A DNA stretch of 64,000 nucleotides, taken from contig NZ_JADPEG010000015.1 of NCBI RefSeq assembly GCF_015667585.1, forward strand, positions 27,117 to 91,116, written 5' to 3'. The DNA comes from Clostridium sp. D33t1_170424_F3. Lineage in GTDB: Bacteria > Bacillota > Clostridia > Oscillospirales > Acutalibacteraceae. A program made the translations under genes and the position numbers. Shown here piece after piece: positions 16,701 through 24,959 of this stretch. How positions within the stretch are numbered: position 1 is the first letter of the stretch; each line of letters starts with the position of its first letter. A model generated the notes under the pieces. That model had not been told where the DNA came from. It did no database searches and saw only the letters and a program-made list of their open reading frames with translations.

Positions 16701-16735
16701 AACAGCGGCGCATCGGGAAGGATCGCCGCTGTTTT
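16701..16735 (+). terminator. Terminator after marR
   Basis: AACAGCGGCG (16701-16710) pairs with CGCCGCTGTT (16724-16733), ending in a T-run. Confidence 0.8.
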
Positions 16736-16748
16736 GCCTGCATTGGGG

Positions 16749-16777
16749 TTGACACTTTTTTGTGAGTGGGATAAAAT
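16749..16777 (+). promoter_or_regulatory. Promoter of ptsI
   Basis: TTGACA (16749-16754), 17-base spacer, TAAAAT (16772-16777). Confidence 0.75.
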
Positions 16778-16834
16778 CAGGCAAAGTACTTTTATAATGG
16801 AAAAACCTGCAGCGGGTTTTTGGGAGGTGACGGC

Positions 16835-18520
16835 TTGAAGACGATCCACGGCGTCAGCGCTTCAAAGGGAATTGCAATAGGAAAACTCAGTCTCAATAAG
16901 CAGACGCTGGAAAAGGTCCTGCGGCATCCGGTGACGGATAGTAACGCGGAGGTGAACCGTCTGATTGCCGCGCGCACCGCAACGGAGCGTACCCTGCGCG
17001 GCCTGCATCAGAAGGCCCTTCGGGAGCTTGGTGAGGAGGATTCCCTGATCTTCCAGATTCATCTTATGCTGCTGGAGGACCACGACTATTTTGACAGTAT
17101 TAAGGATTCCATTATACAAAATAAAGTGAACGCCGAGTATGCCGTCTGGATGGTTTCCAACCGGTTTTATCTGTTGTTCTCCCAGATGGAAAACGAATAT
17201 ATGCGCGCGCGTGGGGACGATATTTTGGACATCTCTCAGCATTTGCTCCGCTACCTCAATCCCGCGTTTGCCATCCGGCTGGAACGGCTGAGCAGCCGGG
17301 GAATTGTCGCAGCAGTGGACCTGCTGCCGAGCGAGGCGGTGCGGGTTGACCGAAAAAGGACATTGGCGTTTGTCACGCGGGACGGTTCCCAGTATTCCCA
17401 CGCAGCCATCCTGCTGCGTACCATGGGAATTCCCTATGTTGTGGGCCTGGGGGAAGCCTTTGATGAGCTGATCCATGCGGAATGCGTGATTGTGGACGGC
17501 TCCCGGGGCGATGTGATCCTGGACCCCGATCCGGCGGCGCTGCACGAGTATGAGGAACGCGAACGGAAATACCAGGAGCACCAGAAGGCGCTGCGCGAGC
17601 TCAAGGGCTGTCCCGCCATTACAAAGGACGGCTATCGCATCGACGTGCATGCCAATATCGGCCATGCGGAGGACGTTGACCTGGCGCTGGAAAACGATGC
17701 GGACGGTATCGGCCTGTTCCGCACGGAATTTTTATACTTGGGCAGCAATGCAAACCCCACGGAGGACGGGCAGTTTGAGACGTACCGCAAGGTGCTGCAG
17801 CAGATGAAGGGAAAGCGTGTGATCATCCGCACGCTTGATGTAGGAGAAGAGCCCGGCACCAGCCAGTGGCGGTACCGCGACTATGAAAATCCGATTTTGG
17901 GCATCCGGGCGATCCGTTCCAGCCTGCAGAGCCGGGGCGTATTCATGACGCAGCTCCGGGCGATCCTGCGGGCGTCCATCTACGGCAATGTGGCAATCAT
18001 GTTTCCGGTAATTACCTCGGAGCAGGAGATTCTCGATGCCAAACGGATGGTCCGGCAGGCGCGGGAAGAGCTGGGGGCGGAGGGCGTTCCCGTGGCGGAA
18101 CGCATCGAGTTGGGCGCCATGATAGAAACGCCCGCTTCGGTGATTATCAGCGACCTGCTGGCGCGGCACGTCGACTTTTTCAGCATCGGCACCAACGATC
18201 TGACGCAGTATACCCTGGCGATGGACCGGAATAATCCCGCAATCGCGCCGTATTACAACCTGCACCACCCCGCGGTGATGCGCATGATTCGCATCGCGGT
18301 GGAAAACGCCAAAAAGAACGGCATCTGGACAAGCATCTGCGGCGAATCGGCCTCCGATCCGCAGTTGACGCAGTTCTACCTGTCCATCGGTGTAGATGAG
18401 CTTTCCGTAGCGCCTTCCGCTGTGCTGGAAATCCGCAGGGCGGTGCGGAAGACCACGCTGGCCGCCGTACAGGAGGAGATGCTCCGCAAATTTTGCGGGG
18501 AAGACGGAAAGAACCTGTAA
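16835..18520 (+). CDS. ptsI: PTS enzyme I (PEP-protein phosphotransferase)
   Basis: 561 residues. It takes phosphate from phosphoenolpyruvate and passes it to HPr, starting sugar uptake by the PTS. His189 in SQYSHAAILLR is the phosphorylated histidine, and Cys502 in ICGESASDP is the catalytic cysteine; both fall at the same numbers as in the E. coli enzyme. The PEP-binding blocks IRTLDVGEE and SIGTNDLTQYTLAMDR are present. The start is TTG 16835, seven bases after GGGAGG. The phosphorylation-site region departs slightly from the common GGRTSHTAI form. No ptsH lies next to it, so HPr must be encoded elsewhere. Confidence 0.93.
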   Translation: MKTIHGVSASKGIAIGKLSLNKQTLEKVLRHPVTDSNAEVNRLIAARTATERTLRGLHQKALRELGEEDSLIFQIHLMLLEDHDYFDSIKDSIIQNKVNAEYAVWMVSNRFYLLFSQMENEYMRARGDDILDISQHLLRYLNPAFAIRLERLSSRGIVAAVDLLPSEAVRVDRKRTLAFVTRDGSQYSHAAILLRTMGIPYVVGLGEAFDELIHAECVIVDGSRGDVILDPDPAALHEYEERERKYQEHQKALRELKGCPAITKDGYRIDVHANIGHAEDVDLALENDADGIGLFRTEFLYLGSNANPTEDGQFETYRKVLQQMKGKRVIIRTLDVGEEPGTSQWRYRDYENPILGIRAIRSSLQSRGVFMTQLRAILRASIYGNVAIMFPVITSEQEILDAKRMVRQAREELGAEGVPVAERIELGAMIETPASVIISDLLARHVDFFSIGTNDLTQYTLAMDRNNPAIAPYYNLHHPAVMRMIRIAVENAKKNGIWTSICGESASDPQLTQFYLSIGVDELSVAPSAVLEIRRAVRKTTLAAVQEEMLRKFCGEDGKNL

Positions 18521-18585
18521 AATCCGGCAAAAGCCAGCAAAAACCGCTTTTAACCGCGAAATTTTGCATTTATCCCCCAGAATCC

Positions 18586-18614
18586 TTGACATAGGGGGGC
18601 AATGTGCGTATAAT
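18586..18614 (+). promoter_or_regulatory. Strong promoter ahead of leader RNA and potABCD
   Basis: TTGACA (18586-18591), 17-base spacer, TATAAT (18609-18614): both hexamers match the sigma-A consensus exactly. The predicted transcript begins near 18621. Confidence 0.88.
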
Positions 18615-18620
18615 ACAGGA

Positions 18621-18812
18621 TAAATAAGGAAAACAGCGTACATGGAGAGGTTGACAGACGGCAATCCATGATTATCCGGGGTGGAAAGTGTTCTTTAATG
18701 GCTGCACTTATCTATTTCCTGCGTCGTGGCACAGGCGGATGGTTGAATCCTGCATGACCGCATATAGGAGAAGGCAGTGACGTTTTCGTTGCTGCCTTTT
18801 TTTGTTGAGCAA
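18621..18812 (+). ncRNA. Structured leader or small RNA ending in an intrinsic terminator, upstream of potA
   Basis: About 190 nt between a consensus promoter and a terminator (GGCAGTGACG-TTTT-CGTTGCTGCC then T7, 18774-18807). Local stems visible: CATGGA/TCCATG (18641-18646 with 18665-18670), GGATAA/TTATCC (18618-18623 with 18672-18677), AAGTG/CACTT, and GCGG/CCGC. Alternative long-range pairings also exist (AGGAAA with TTTCCT; GCG..CATG with CATG..CGC; GACG.CA with TGCGTC), giving a rod-like fold. No known riboswitch class was recognised. Two readings remain: an attenuator or riboswitch for the polyamine operon, or an independent RNA such as a divergent 6S RNA, whose size it matches. Confidence 0.55.
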
Positions 18813-18866
18813 AGGGAGAAGCCGATGGCTGTCGATCTATGTATTTGTAGTTAGGAGGGCGTTGCG

Positions 18867-19937
18867 GTGAGTGAAAATATATTGGAGCTTAGCCACATCA
18901 GCAAACAGTTCAGCGGGACAGAGGTTTTAAAGGACATCAGCCTGGAGATCCGCAAAGGGGAGTTCATCACGTTTTTGGGCTCGTCCGGCTGCGGCAAAAC
19001 CACAACCCTGCGCATCATTGCGGGGCTGGAAACGCCGGATACCGGGAAGGTTCTTTTAAACGGGAAGGACGTCACAGACGAAGAACCGAATAAGCGTGAC
19101 GTCAATACGATTTTTCAAAACTATGCGCTGTTTCCGCATATGAATGTCTTCAACAATGTAGCATACAGCTTGAAGCTACGGCGCGTACCGAAACCGGAGA
19201 TCAAAAAGCGCGTGCTGGAGCTGTTGGATCTGGTGCAGCTGGCCGGTTTTGAAAAGCGTATGCCGAACGAGCTTTCCGGCGGGCAGAAGCAGCGCGTGGC
19301 GATTGCGCGCGCGGTGATCAACAACCCCAGCGTGCTGCTGCTGGACGAACCTTTGGGCGCGCTGGATTTGCAGCTGCGCCGCCAGATGCAGCAGGAGCTG
19401 AAGAAGCTGCAAAAACAGCTGGGTATTACGTTCCTTTACATCACGCACGACCAGGAGGAAGCCATTAATATGTCGGATCGGATCGTGGTGATGAACGATG
19501 GGCAGTTCGAGCAGGTCGGAACTCCGGCGGAGGTGTACGACCATCCGAAGACCAGCTTTGTGGCAAAATTTGTCGGCACCGCAAACCTTTTTGAAGGGAC
19601 TGTAAAAGAGTTGGACGGCGAACAGGCTGTGATCGATCTGGGAGGAGAAACAGCGGTCGCCCATACGAGCGGACATGCCTTCCAGCCTGGACAGAAGGCG
19701 GTGTTCTGCGTCAAGAGCGAGAATATGACAGTGCGGGAAGAACCGTCCGAACATTTCAACCTGAAGGCCACCGTTTTGGAAAACAGTTATGTCGGCGGGA
19801 TGATCCGCATCGTTTTCCAGCGTCCCAACGGGGAACAGGTGATTTCCACCAAGCACGGAATACACGCAAATGTGGACGCCGGGCAGGCCGTTTACCTCTG
19901 CTGGAAGCCGGAGGCCGCGGTCTTTGTGGATTTGTAA
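18867..19937 (+). CDS. potA: Spermidine/putrescine-type ABC transporter ATP-binding protein
   Basis: 356 residues. Walker A GSSGCGKTT (38-46), Q-loop FQNYALFPHM, signature LSGGQKQR, Walker B LLLDEP, H-loop ITHDQEEA, then a C-terminal TOBE-like regulatory domain (about 240-356). It energises uptake by PotBC. The start is GTG 18867 with AGGAGG eight bases upstream. First coding gene of a seven-gene operon behind the leader RNA. The family also includes transporters for thiamine, iron or phosphonates, so polyamine is the most likely but not a proven substrate. Confidence 0.92.
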   Translation: MSENILELSHISKQFSGTEVLKDISLEIRKGEFITFLGSSGCGKTTTLRIIAGLETPDTGKVLLNGKDVTDEEPNKRDVNTIFQNYALFPHMNVFNNVAYSLKLRRVPKPEIKKRVLELLDLVQLAGFEKRMPNELSGGQKQRVAIARAVINNPSVLLLDEPLGALDLQLRRQMQQELKKLQKQLGITFLYITHDQEEAINMSDRIVVMNDGQFEQVGTPAEVYDHPKTSFVAKFVGTANLFEGTVKELDGEQAVIDLGGETAVAHTSGHAFQPGQKAVFCVKSENMTVREEPSEHFNLKATVLENSYVGGMIRIVFQRPNGEQVISTKHGIHANVDAGQAVYLCWKPEAAVFVDL

Positions 19938-19951
19938 GGAGGGATACGGAT

Positions 19952-20818
19952 TTGAAAAAAGCTGCGCGCAGGAAAAAGGACAGGGCGTGGACCATGGCGG
20001 TTCCGCTGTACCTGTTCACGATCGTTTTCGTAGTGATCCCGCTGATTTATATTGTGGTTTTAAGCTTCTTGCAGAAGGACGTTCTGTGGGGCGTGACCAA
20101 TCAGTTTACATTGAACAACTATGCCAAAATGTTTGACCCGGTGTATGGCAAGACCTTTTTGGATTCGCTGAAGCTGGCGTTTGCGACGACGCTGATCACG
20201 ACGCTGATGGGGTACCCCTTTGGCTATTTTATGGCGAAGCTCGCGCCCAACCGGCGCAATTTTGTGATGCTGCTTGTTGTGGTGCCGTTCTGGACAAACG
20301 CGCTGGTGCGCATCTACGGATGGATGATCCTGCTGCGGACCAAGGGCGTGCTGAATCAGGCGCTGCTGGCGCTGGGGATTGTCGACGAGCCGATTAAAAT
20401 TTTATATACATACGGCGCGGTATTGATCGGTATGGTGTATTCGCTGCTGCCGTTTATGATCCTGCCGGTCTATTCCAGTGTGGAAAAGATGGATTGGTCG
20501 CTGGTGGAAGCGGCGCGGGATCTGGGGGCAGGGCGGATCAAGGCGTTTTTCACCGTTACGTTGAAGCTGACGCTGCCGGGGGTGCTCTCCGGCTTTGTAC
20601 TGGTGTTCGTCCCGTCCATCGGCCTGTTCTTTTTGGCGGACCTGCTGGGCGGCGGCAAAATCATGCTGGTGGGCAACCTGATCAAAAACCAGCTGCTGCA
20701 GGCGCGCGACTGGCCGTTTGGCGCGGCGCTGTCCGTGGTCCTGATGCTGATGACGTTTTTGATTATCTTCCTGTACCGGAAGCTGACCCATTCCAAGGAT
20801 TTGGAGGGATTCTTTTAA
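19952..20818 (+). CDS. potB: Polyamine-type ABC transporter permease
   Basis: 288 residues, about six transmembrane helices; the first (about 15-35) contains VPLYLFTIVFVVIPLIYIVV. The inner-membrane coupling motif EAARDLGAGRIKAFFTVTLK is the EAA loop that contacts PotA. The start is TTG 19952, with AAGGAGGG eight bases upstream. It follows potA by 14 bases and abuts potC. Confidence 0.92.
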   Translation: MKKAARRKKDRAWTMAVPLYLFTIVFVVIPLIYIVVLSFLQKDVLWGVTNQFTLNNYAKMFDPVYGKTFLDSLKLAFATTLITTLMGYPFGYFMAKLAPNRRNFVMLLVVVPFWTNALVRIYGWMILLRTKGVLNQALLALGIVDEPIKILYTYGAVLIGMVYSLLPFMILPVYSSVEKMDWSLVEAARDLGAGRIKAFFTVTLKLTLPGVLSGFVLVFVPSIGLFFLADLLGGGKIMLVGNLIKNQLLQARDWPFGAALSVVLMLMTFLIIFLYRKLTHSKDLEGFF

Positions 20819-21628
20819 ATGAAACAGAAAAAAATGCATCTCTCCAGCCTGTACTTGGCATTTGTTTTGGTCTTGATGTACCTGCCGGTGCTGATGGTTG
20901 TGATCTATTCGTTCAACGATTCCAAAAGCGACGTTTCCTGGGCGGGCTTCACGCTGGACTGGTATGGCAAAATGCTGCGCAACAGCAGCCTGATGGAAGC
21001 GCTGCGCAACAGCATCGTGCTGGCGGTTTCCAGCTGTGCGATTTCCGCGGTCATCGGCACCATCGGCGCGGTGGGGCTGGTGCGCTGCAATTTTAAGACA
21101 AAGGGCCTTTTGGAAAACGCGGCGATGCTGCCGATTATGATCCCGGAAATCATCCTGGGCATGGTGTTTCTGGCGTTCTTTTCGTTTTTAAACCTGCCGT
21201 TTGGCATGATGACGTTGATTCTCGCGCACACCACCTTTTGTATTCCCTATATTTTTATTGTGGTCAAGGGGCGGCTCGTAGGGATTGACAAATCCATCGG
21301 GGAGGCCGCGCGCGATTTGGGCGCGTCGGAATTCCGTATGTTTTTTGACATCACCTTGCCGCTGGTAGCCCCGGCGGTAGCATCCGGCACGCTGCTGGCG
21401 TTTGCCATGTCGCTGGACGACGTGGTCATCAGTTTCTTTGTTACAGGCGCGCAGACGAATACTCTGCCGATCAAAATATACTCGCAGATCAAATTGGGCG
21501 TCAGCCCGGAAATCAACGCGCTGTGCACTGTAATGCTGGTATTTACCTTTATCCTGATCCTGATTTCCGGTAGAGTAGGGAAGACCAGGAAGAATCGAAC
21601 CATTTCAAAGGAGGAACAAAGAAGATGA
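20819..21628 (+). CDS. potC: Polyamine-type ABC transporter permease
   Basis: 269 residues, about six helices, with the EAA loop EAARDLGASEFRMFFDITLP. The start codon follows the potB stop without a gap (TAAATG). The C-terminus ends in a basic tail, and the stop overlaps potD by four bases with AAAGGAGGAAC inside the potC end, so the subunits are translationally coupled. Confidence 0.92.
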   Translation: MKQKKMHLSSLYLAFVLVLMYLPVLMVVIYSFNDSKSDVSWAGFTLDWYGKMLRNSSLMEALRNSIVLAVSSCAISAVIGTIGAVGLVRCNFKTKGLLENAAMLPIMIPEIILGMVFLAFFSFLNLPFGMMTLILAHTTFCIPYIFIVVKGRLVGIDKSIGEAARDLGASEFRMFFDITLPLVAPAVASGTLLAFAMSLDDVVISFFVTGAQTNTLPIKIYSQIKLGVSPEINALCTVMLVFTFILILISGRVGKTRKNRTISKEEQRR

Positions 21629-22698
21629 AAAAAGTATTTGCACTGTTATTGGCGGCGGTCCTGGCAATCGGCACGCTGGCAGGCTGCGGCGGCCAGCCGG
21701 CGGGCTCCGCGGGACAGGGGGACAGCCAGACCAAGGACCTCAACATTTTTACATGGGATGGATACATCCCGCAGGATGTGCTGGACGGCTATACCGAGCA
21801 GACCGGCGTGAAAATCAATATCTCCAATTTTGAGTCCAATGAGGAGATGCTGACCAAGCTGGAAGCTACAGGCGGCGGCGACTACGACATCGTGATTGCG
21901 TCCGATTATATCATCGATATTGCGCGCAAAAAGGGCGGTATCATGCATGAGCTGGACGCCTCTAAAATTGCAAATTACAACAACATCGACGCGGCGTTCC
22001 AGGGCCAGTTCTATGATCCGGACAACCAGTATACCATCCCGTACGCAGCCGGCACGCCGGTCATCGTGTACGATCCGAGCCTGGTCGATATTGACATCCA
22101 GGGCTACGAGGACCTGTGGAATCCCGCCCTTGCGGACAGCATTGTCGCAATGGACGACGGTCGCAACCTGATCGGCATGACCCTCAAATCCATGGGGAAA
22201 TCCTTTAACGAGACGGACGAGGCTGTGCTGGAGCAGGCCAAGAACAAGCTGATGGAACTGAAACCCAACATCCGCACGCTGGCGGTCAACCAGCTGCAGG
22301 ACGTCATCCTCAACGGCGAGGCAAGCGTGGGGTATATGTTTGCGTCCCAGGCGGCGATGGCCGTGGAAGCGAATCCCGACCTGAAGGTGGTCTATCCCAA
22401 GGAGGGCATGGGCTTCGGCATCGACAATATCATTGTTCCGGCAAAGGCGCCGAACCTGGAGAACGCCTACAGCTTTATCAACTATATCCTGGATCCGGAG
22501 GTAGGCGCAAAAATTTCCAGCCAGATTTATTACCTCTGCCCCAATAAGGCTTCCGCGGAGTTTCTGCCGGAAAGCTTTACCAGCAACGCGGCGCTGTTCA
22601 TTCCTTCCGAGGTGCTGAAAAACACCGAATTCATTCAGGATGTAGGCGAGACAACAGCGGCCTATGATAAAATTTGGACCGAATTTAAACAGCAATAA
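21625..22698 (+). CDS. potD: Polyamine-type substrate-binding lipoprotein
   Basis: 357 residues. The signal peptide ends in a lipobox LAGC with Cys21 as lipidation site; a Gly/Gln/Ser linker leads to the periplasmic-binding-protein fold. It opens LNIFTWDGYIPQDVLDGYTE, a family hallmark (W and the acidic residues contact polyamines in PotD/PotF). The block YAAGTPVIVYDPSLVDIDIQ has GTPV where PotD proteins usually have GT(T/V)G. The ligand is probably a polyamine or a related cationic amide; the hydrolases downstream suggest an acylated compound. Confidence 0.9.
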   Translation: MKKVFALLLAAVLAIGTLAGCGGQPAGSAGQGDSQTKDLNIFTWDGYIPQDVLDGYTEQTGVKINISNFESNEEMLTKLEATGGGDYDIVIASDYIIDIARKKGGIMHELDASKIANYNNIDAAFQGQFYDPDNQYTIPYAAGTPVIVYDPSLVDIDIQGYEDLWNPALADSIVAMDDGRNLIGMTLKSMGKSFNETDEAVLEQAKNKLMELKPNIRTLAVNQLQDVILNGEASVGYMFASQAAMAVEANPDLKVVYPKEGMGFGIDNIIVPAKAPNLENAYSFINYILDPEVGAKISSQIYYLCPNKASAEFLPESFTSNAALFIPSEVLKNTEFIQDVGETTAAYDKIWTEFKQQ

Positions 22699-22706
22699 GG
22701 CGCCCT

Positions 22707-24026
22707 ATGGATGCGGTAGAAAGACGGATCTTACAGGTAATCGATCAAAGGGCCGAGGACATCCTCTTTTTCGCAGAGGAAACGTTTCACACGGCGGAGG
22801 CCGGATTTTGTGAAGAACGCACAGCGGCGCGTGTGGCGGCGTTTATGCGGTCTCTGGGTCTGCAAACCGAGGAGCGTCTGGCGCTGACAGGCGTCCGCGC
22901 ACGGATCGGCAAGGCCGAAGGCCCCGTCGCCTGTGTCATCGGGGAGCTGGACGGCATATACTGCAAGGATCACCCGTTTGCGGACAGGCAGACCGGGATG
23001 TCCCACGCGTGCGGCCATCACATGCAGCTCGCTGTATTAATCGGCGCGGCCTGCGCGCTGAGCGATCCGCAGGTGCTTGCGTCGCTGGACGGTGCGGTGG
23101 ATTTACTGGCTGTCCCGGCGGAAGAGCATGTGGGGACGGAGCGCCGTAACCGCCTGCTGGCGGCGAGCAAAATCCACGCATGCTGCGGAAAAAGCGAGCT
23201 GCTCTGCAACGGGGCGTTGGACAATGTGGACCTGGCGCTCACCACGCATGCGCATATGGTTCCGTGCGGCAGGGAATTCCTGCTGGGGAACCCCTCCTCC
23301 AACGGCTATATTTCCAAAACGATCCGGCTGCTGGGGAAAGCTTCTCACGCGGCGATTGCACCGCACGAGGGCGTGAACGCGCTGGACGCCGCGTCGTTGG
23401 GCTTTTCCGCTCTGGGGATGCTGCGCAGTACCTTCCGGGAACAGGACTATGTGCGCGCGCATTTTATCATGACAAAGGGCGGGACCGCCACCAATGTGGT
23501 GCCCGACGAGGTCGTGATTGAAGGGCAGGTCCGGGCAAAGACGATGGAGGCCATGCGCGGGGCCAGCGAAAAAGTAAACCGTGCGTTCCAGGCGGGGGCA
23601 TATGCGTTCGGCGCGCGGGCGGAGGTCATCGACGAACAGGGGTATCTTCCTGTGCGGTATCTGGCGGCGGTTCCTGCGCAGATAGAAGCGGCGAAGCTGC
23701 TGGAGCCGGAAACAGACTTTGAAACGGTCACGCCTTTTATGCACAATGCGGCCTGTACGGATGTGGGAGACCTGACGCATGTGCTACCGGTGGTTAACTT
23801 CTCCATGGGCGGCTTTACAGGGGCCCTGCACAGCGCGGACTTTACCGTGACGGACGTCGATCAGGCGTATATCCTGCCGGCAAAGCTGATGGCCCTGACC
23901 GTGTACCGGCTGCTGAAAGACGGCGCAAAGCAGGCCCGGGAAGTGATGGCGAACTTCCAGCCTGTGTTTACCCGGACAGAATACCGGGAATATGTAGAAG
24001 CATTTTACCGCACGCAGGAGCCATAA
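22707..24026 (+). CDS. M20-family metal-dependent amidohydrolase
   Basis: 439 residues. The metal-binding motif SHACGHHMQ is near residues 98-106, the catalytic Glu pair is in VPAEEHVG near 136-143, and a dimerisation domain follows (GKASHAAIAPHEGVNALDAA). This is the aminoacylase/carboxypeptidase (M20D) arrangement: hydrolysis of an amide bond in N-acyl amino acids or related compounds, cytosolic with no signal peptide. It begins eight bases after potD with AAGG as weak ribosome site. An active-site His in PHEGVNALDAA and the GG in KGGTATNVVPDE are intact. The substrate is unknown; the import system suggests an acylated polyamine or amino acid. Confidence 0.88.
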   Translation: MDAVERRILQVIDQRAEDILFFAEETFHTAEAGFCEERTAARVAAFMRSLGLQTEERLALTGVRARIGKAEGPVACVIGELDGIYCKDHPFADRQTGMSHACGHHMQLAVLIGAACALSDPQVLASLDGAVDLLAVPAEEHVGTERRNRLLAASKIHACCGKSELLCNGALDNVDLALTTHAHMVPCGREFLLGNPSSNGYISKTIRLLGKASHAAIAPHEGVNALDAASLGFSALGMLRSTFREQDYVRAHFIMTKGGTATNVVPDEVVIEGQVRAKTMEAMRGASEKVNRAFQAGAYAFGARAEVIDEQGYLPVRYLAAVPAQIEAAKLLEPETDFETVTPFMHNAACTDVGDLTHVLPVVNFSMGGFTGALHSADFTVTDVDQAYILPAKLMALTVYRLLKDGAKQAREVMANFQPVFTRTEYREYVEAFYRTQEP

Positions 24027-24065
24027 GCTCCCGTGTATGCGGACGATAGAAAGGAAGCGGGGCAA

Positions 24066-24941
24066 ATGGGAAAGCGGGCGGAGCGAATCTGTTTTCTTGG
24101 GAAAAATGGGATCGGGAAATCCGTGATCGTATCCAATTTAAGCGAGGCGCTGTGCAGACAGGGGTATCGCGTGCTGCAAATTGGGAACGATCTCAGCCTG
24201 AGTTCTACCCTGCTGCTGCTTCAGAATGCGGATATCCCGCCGGTGCTGAAAGCGCTGCGGGAGCAGTATGCGGTGGATCTCCGCCAGTTTATCGCGCAAA
24301 GCGACTGCGGCGTCTATTGCATGGAGCTGGGCGGCGTAACGCCGGGCGCAGGGTGTATGGCGCGCGGGATCGGCATGGTGGATGAGCTGCTGGAAAGCCA
24401 GGGCGTGCTGGAAGAACTGGGGATTGACTATGTCTTATACGATATTTCCGGGGAAATTCCCTGTACCGGCTACATGCTGCCCATCCGCGACGATATTATG
24501 GATCAGTGCATCATCATGACGACGGGGAGCTATTCCTCCCTGTTTACCGCGAACAACCTGATGACCGGCATTCTGTACGCGAGGCGGAACCGTGCAATCC
24601 CCATCCGTCTGCTGGTCAACTACGCGGACCGTTATCCGGCCCGCCCGTTGCTGGAGAACTATGGCAGACAGGTCGGCGTGGAGGTCATTGGCTATCTGGA
24701 TTTTGACCAGGAGGTGGAAAACGCCGTACTGGCGGGCACCACCCTCTTCGCGCGGTGCCCCTGTAAGAAAATTGCAGAACAGTTTGAGGAGATTTCCCGC
24801 AGGGTGATCCAGAAAGGCCCGACAGAAACGCCGGTCCCCCTGGATGGGGAAGAAATGCGGAGCTGGGCGCGCGGGTGGAAAAACCTGGAGCTTGCCCGGC
24901 AGGGCGGAAGCCGAAACCGGGAATATTCCGGCAATACCTGA
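24066..24941 (+). CDS. NifH-like [4Fe-4S] P-loop ATPase (orphan nitrogenase-reductase homologue)
   Basis: 291 residues, the size of nitrogenase iron protein. Deviant Walker A GKNGIGKS (12-19) has both lysines, Lys13 and Lys18. Cys97 in GVTPGAGCMARGI, with Arg100, and Cys133 in YDISGEIPCTGYMLPIRD match the two cluster ligands (Cys97, Cys132) and Arg100 of A. vinelandii NifH. The C-terminal half aligns by pattern too (AANNLMTGILYA; NAVLAGTTLFAR). So a homodimer with one bridging [4Fe-4S] cluster and ATP-gated electron donation is expected. Oddities: switch I reads NDLSLSST instead of the usual DPKADST, and DxxG carries E130. No NifD/K-, BchNB- or CfbD-like partner is in the window. ATG 24066 follows AAGGAAG; an in-frame GTG at 24033 precedes that site. 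Confidence 0.9.
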   Translation: MGKRAERICFLGKNGIGKSVIVSNLSEALCRQGYRVLQIGNDLSLSSTLLLLQNADIPPVLKALREQYAVDLRQFIAQSDCGVYCMELGGVTPGAGCMARGIGMVDELLESQGVLEELGIDYVLYDISGEIPCTGYMLPIRDDIMDQCIIMTTGSYSSLFTANNLMTGILYARRNRAIPIRLLVNYADRYPARPLLENYGRQVGVEVIGYLDFDQEVENAVLAGTTLFARCPCKKIAEQFEEISRRVIQKGPTETPVPLDGEEMRSWARGWKNLELARQGGSRNREYSGNT

Positions 24942-24959
24942 ATGGGAGGGGGTGGGTCC

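Noticed and set aside
18621..18812. Identification of the potA leader as SAM-I, T-box, guanidine, glycine, c-di-GMP, THF or lysine riboswitch
   Set aside because: None of the conserved core motifs that I know for these classes is present; only an unassigned structured RNA can be supported.
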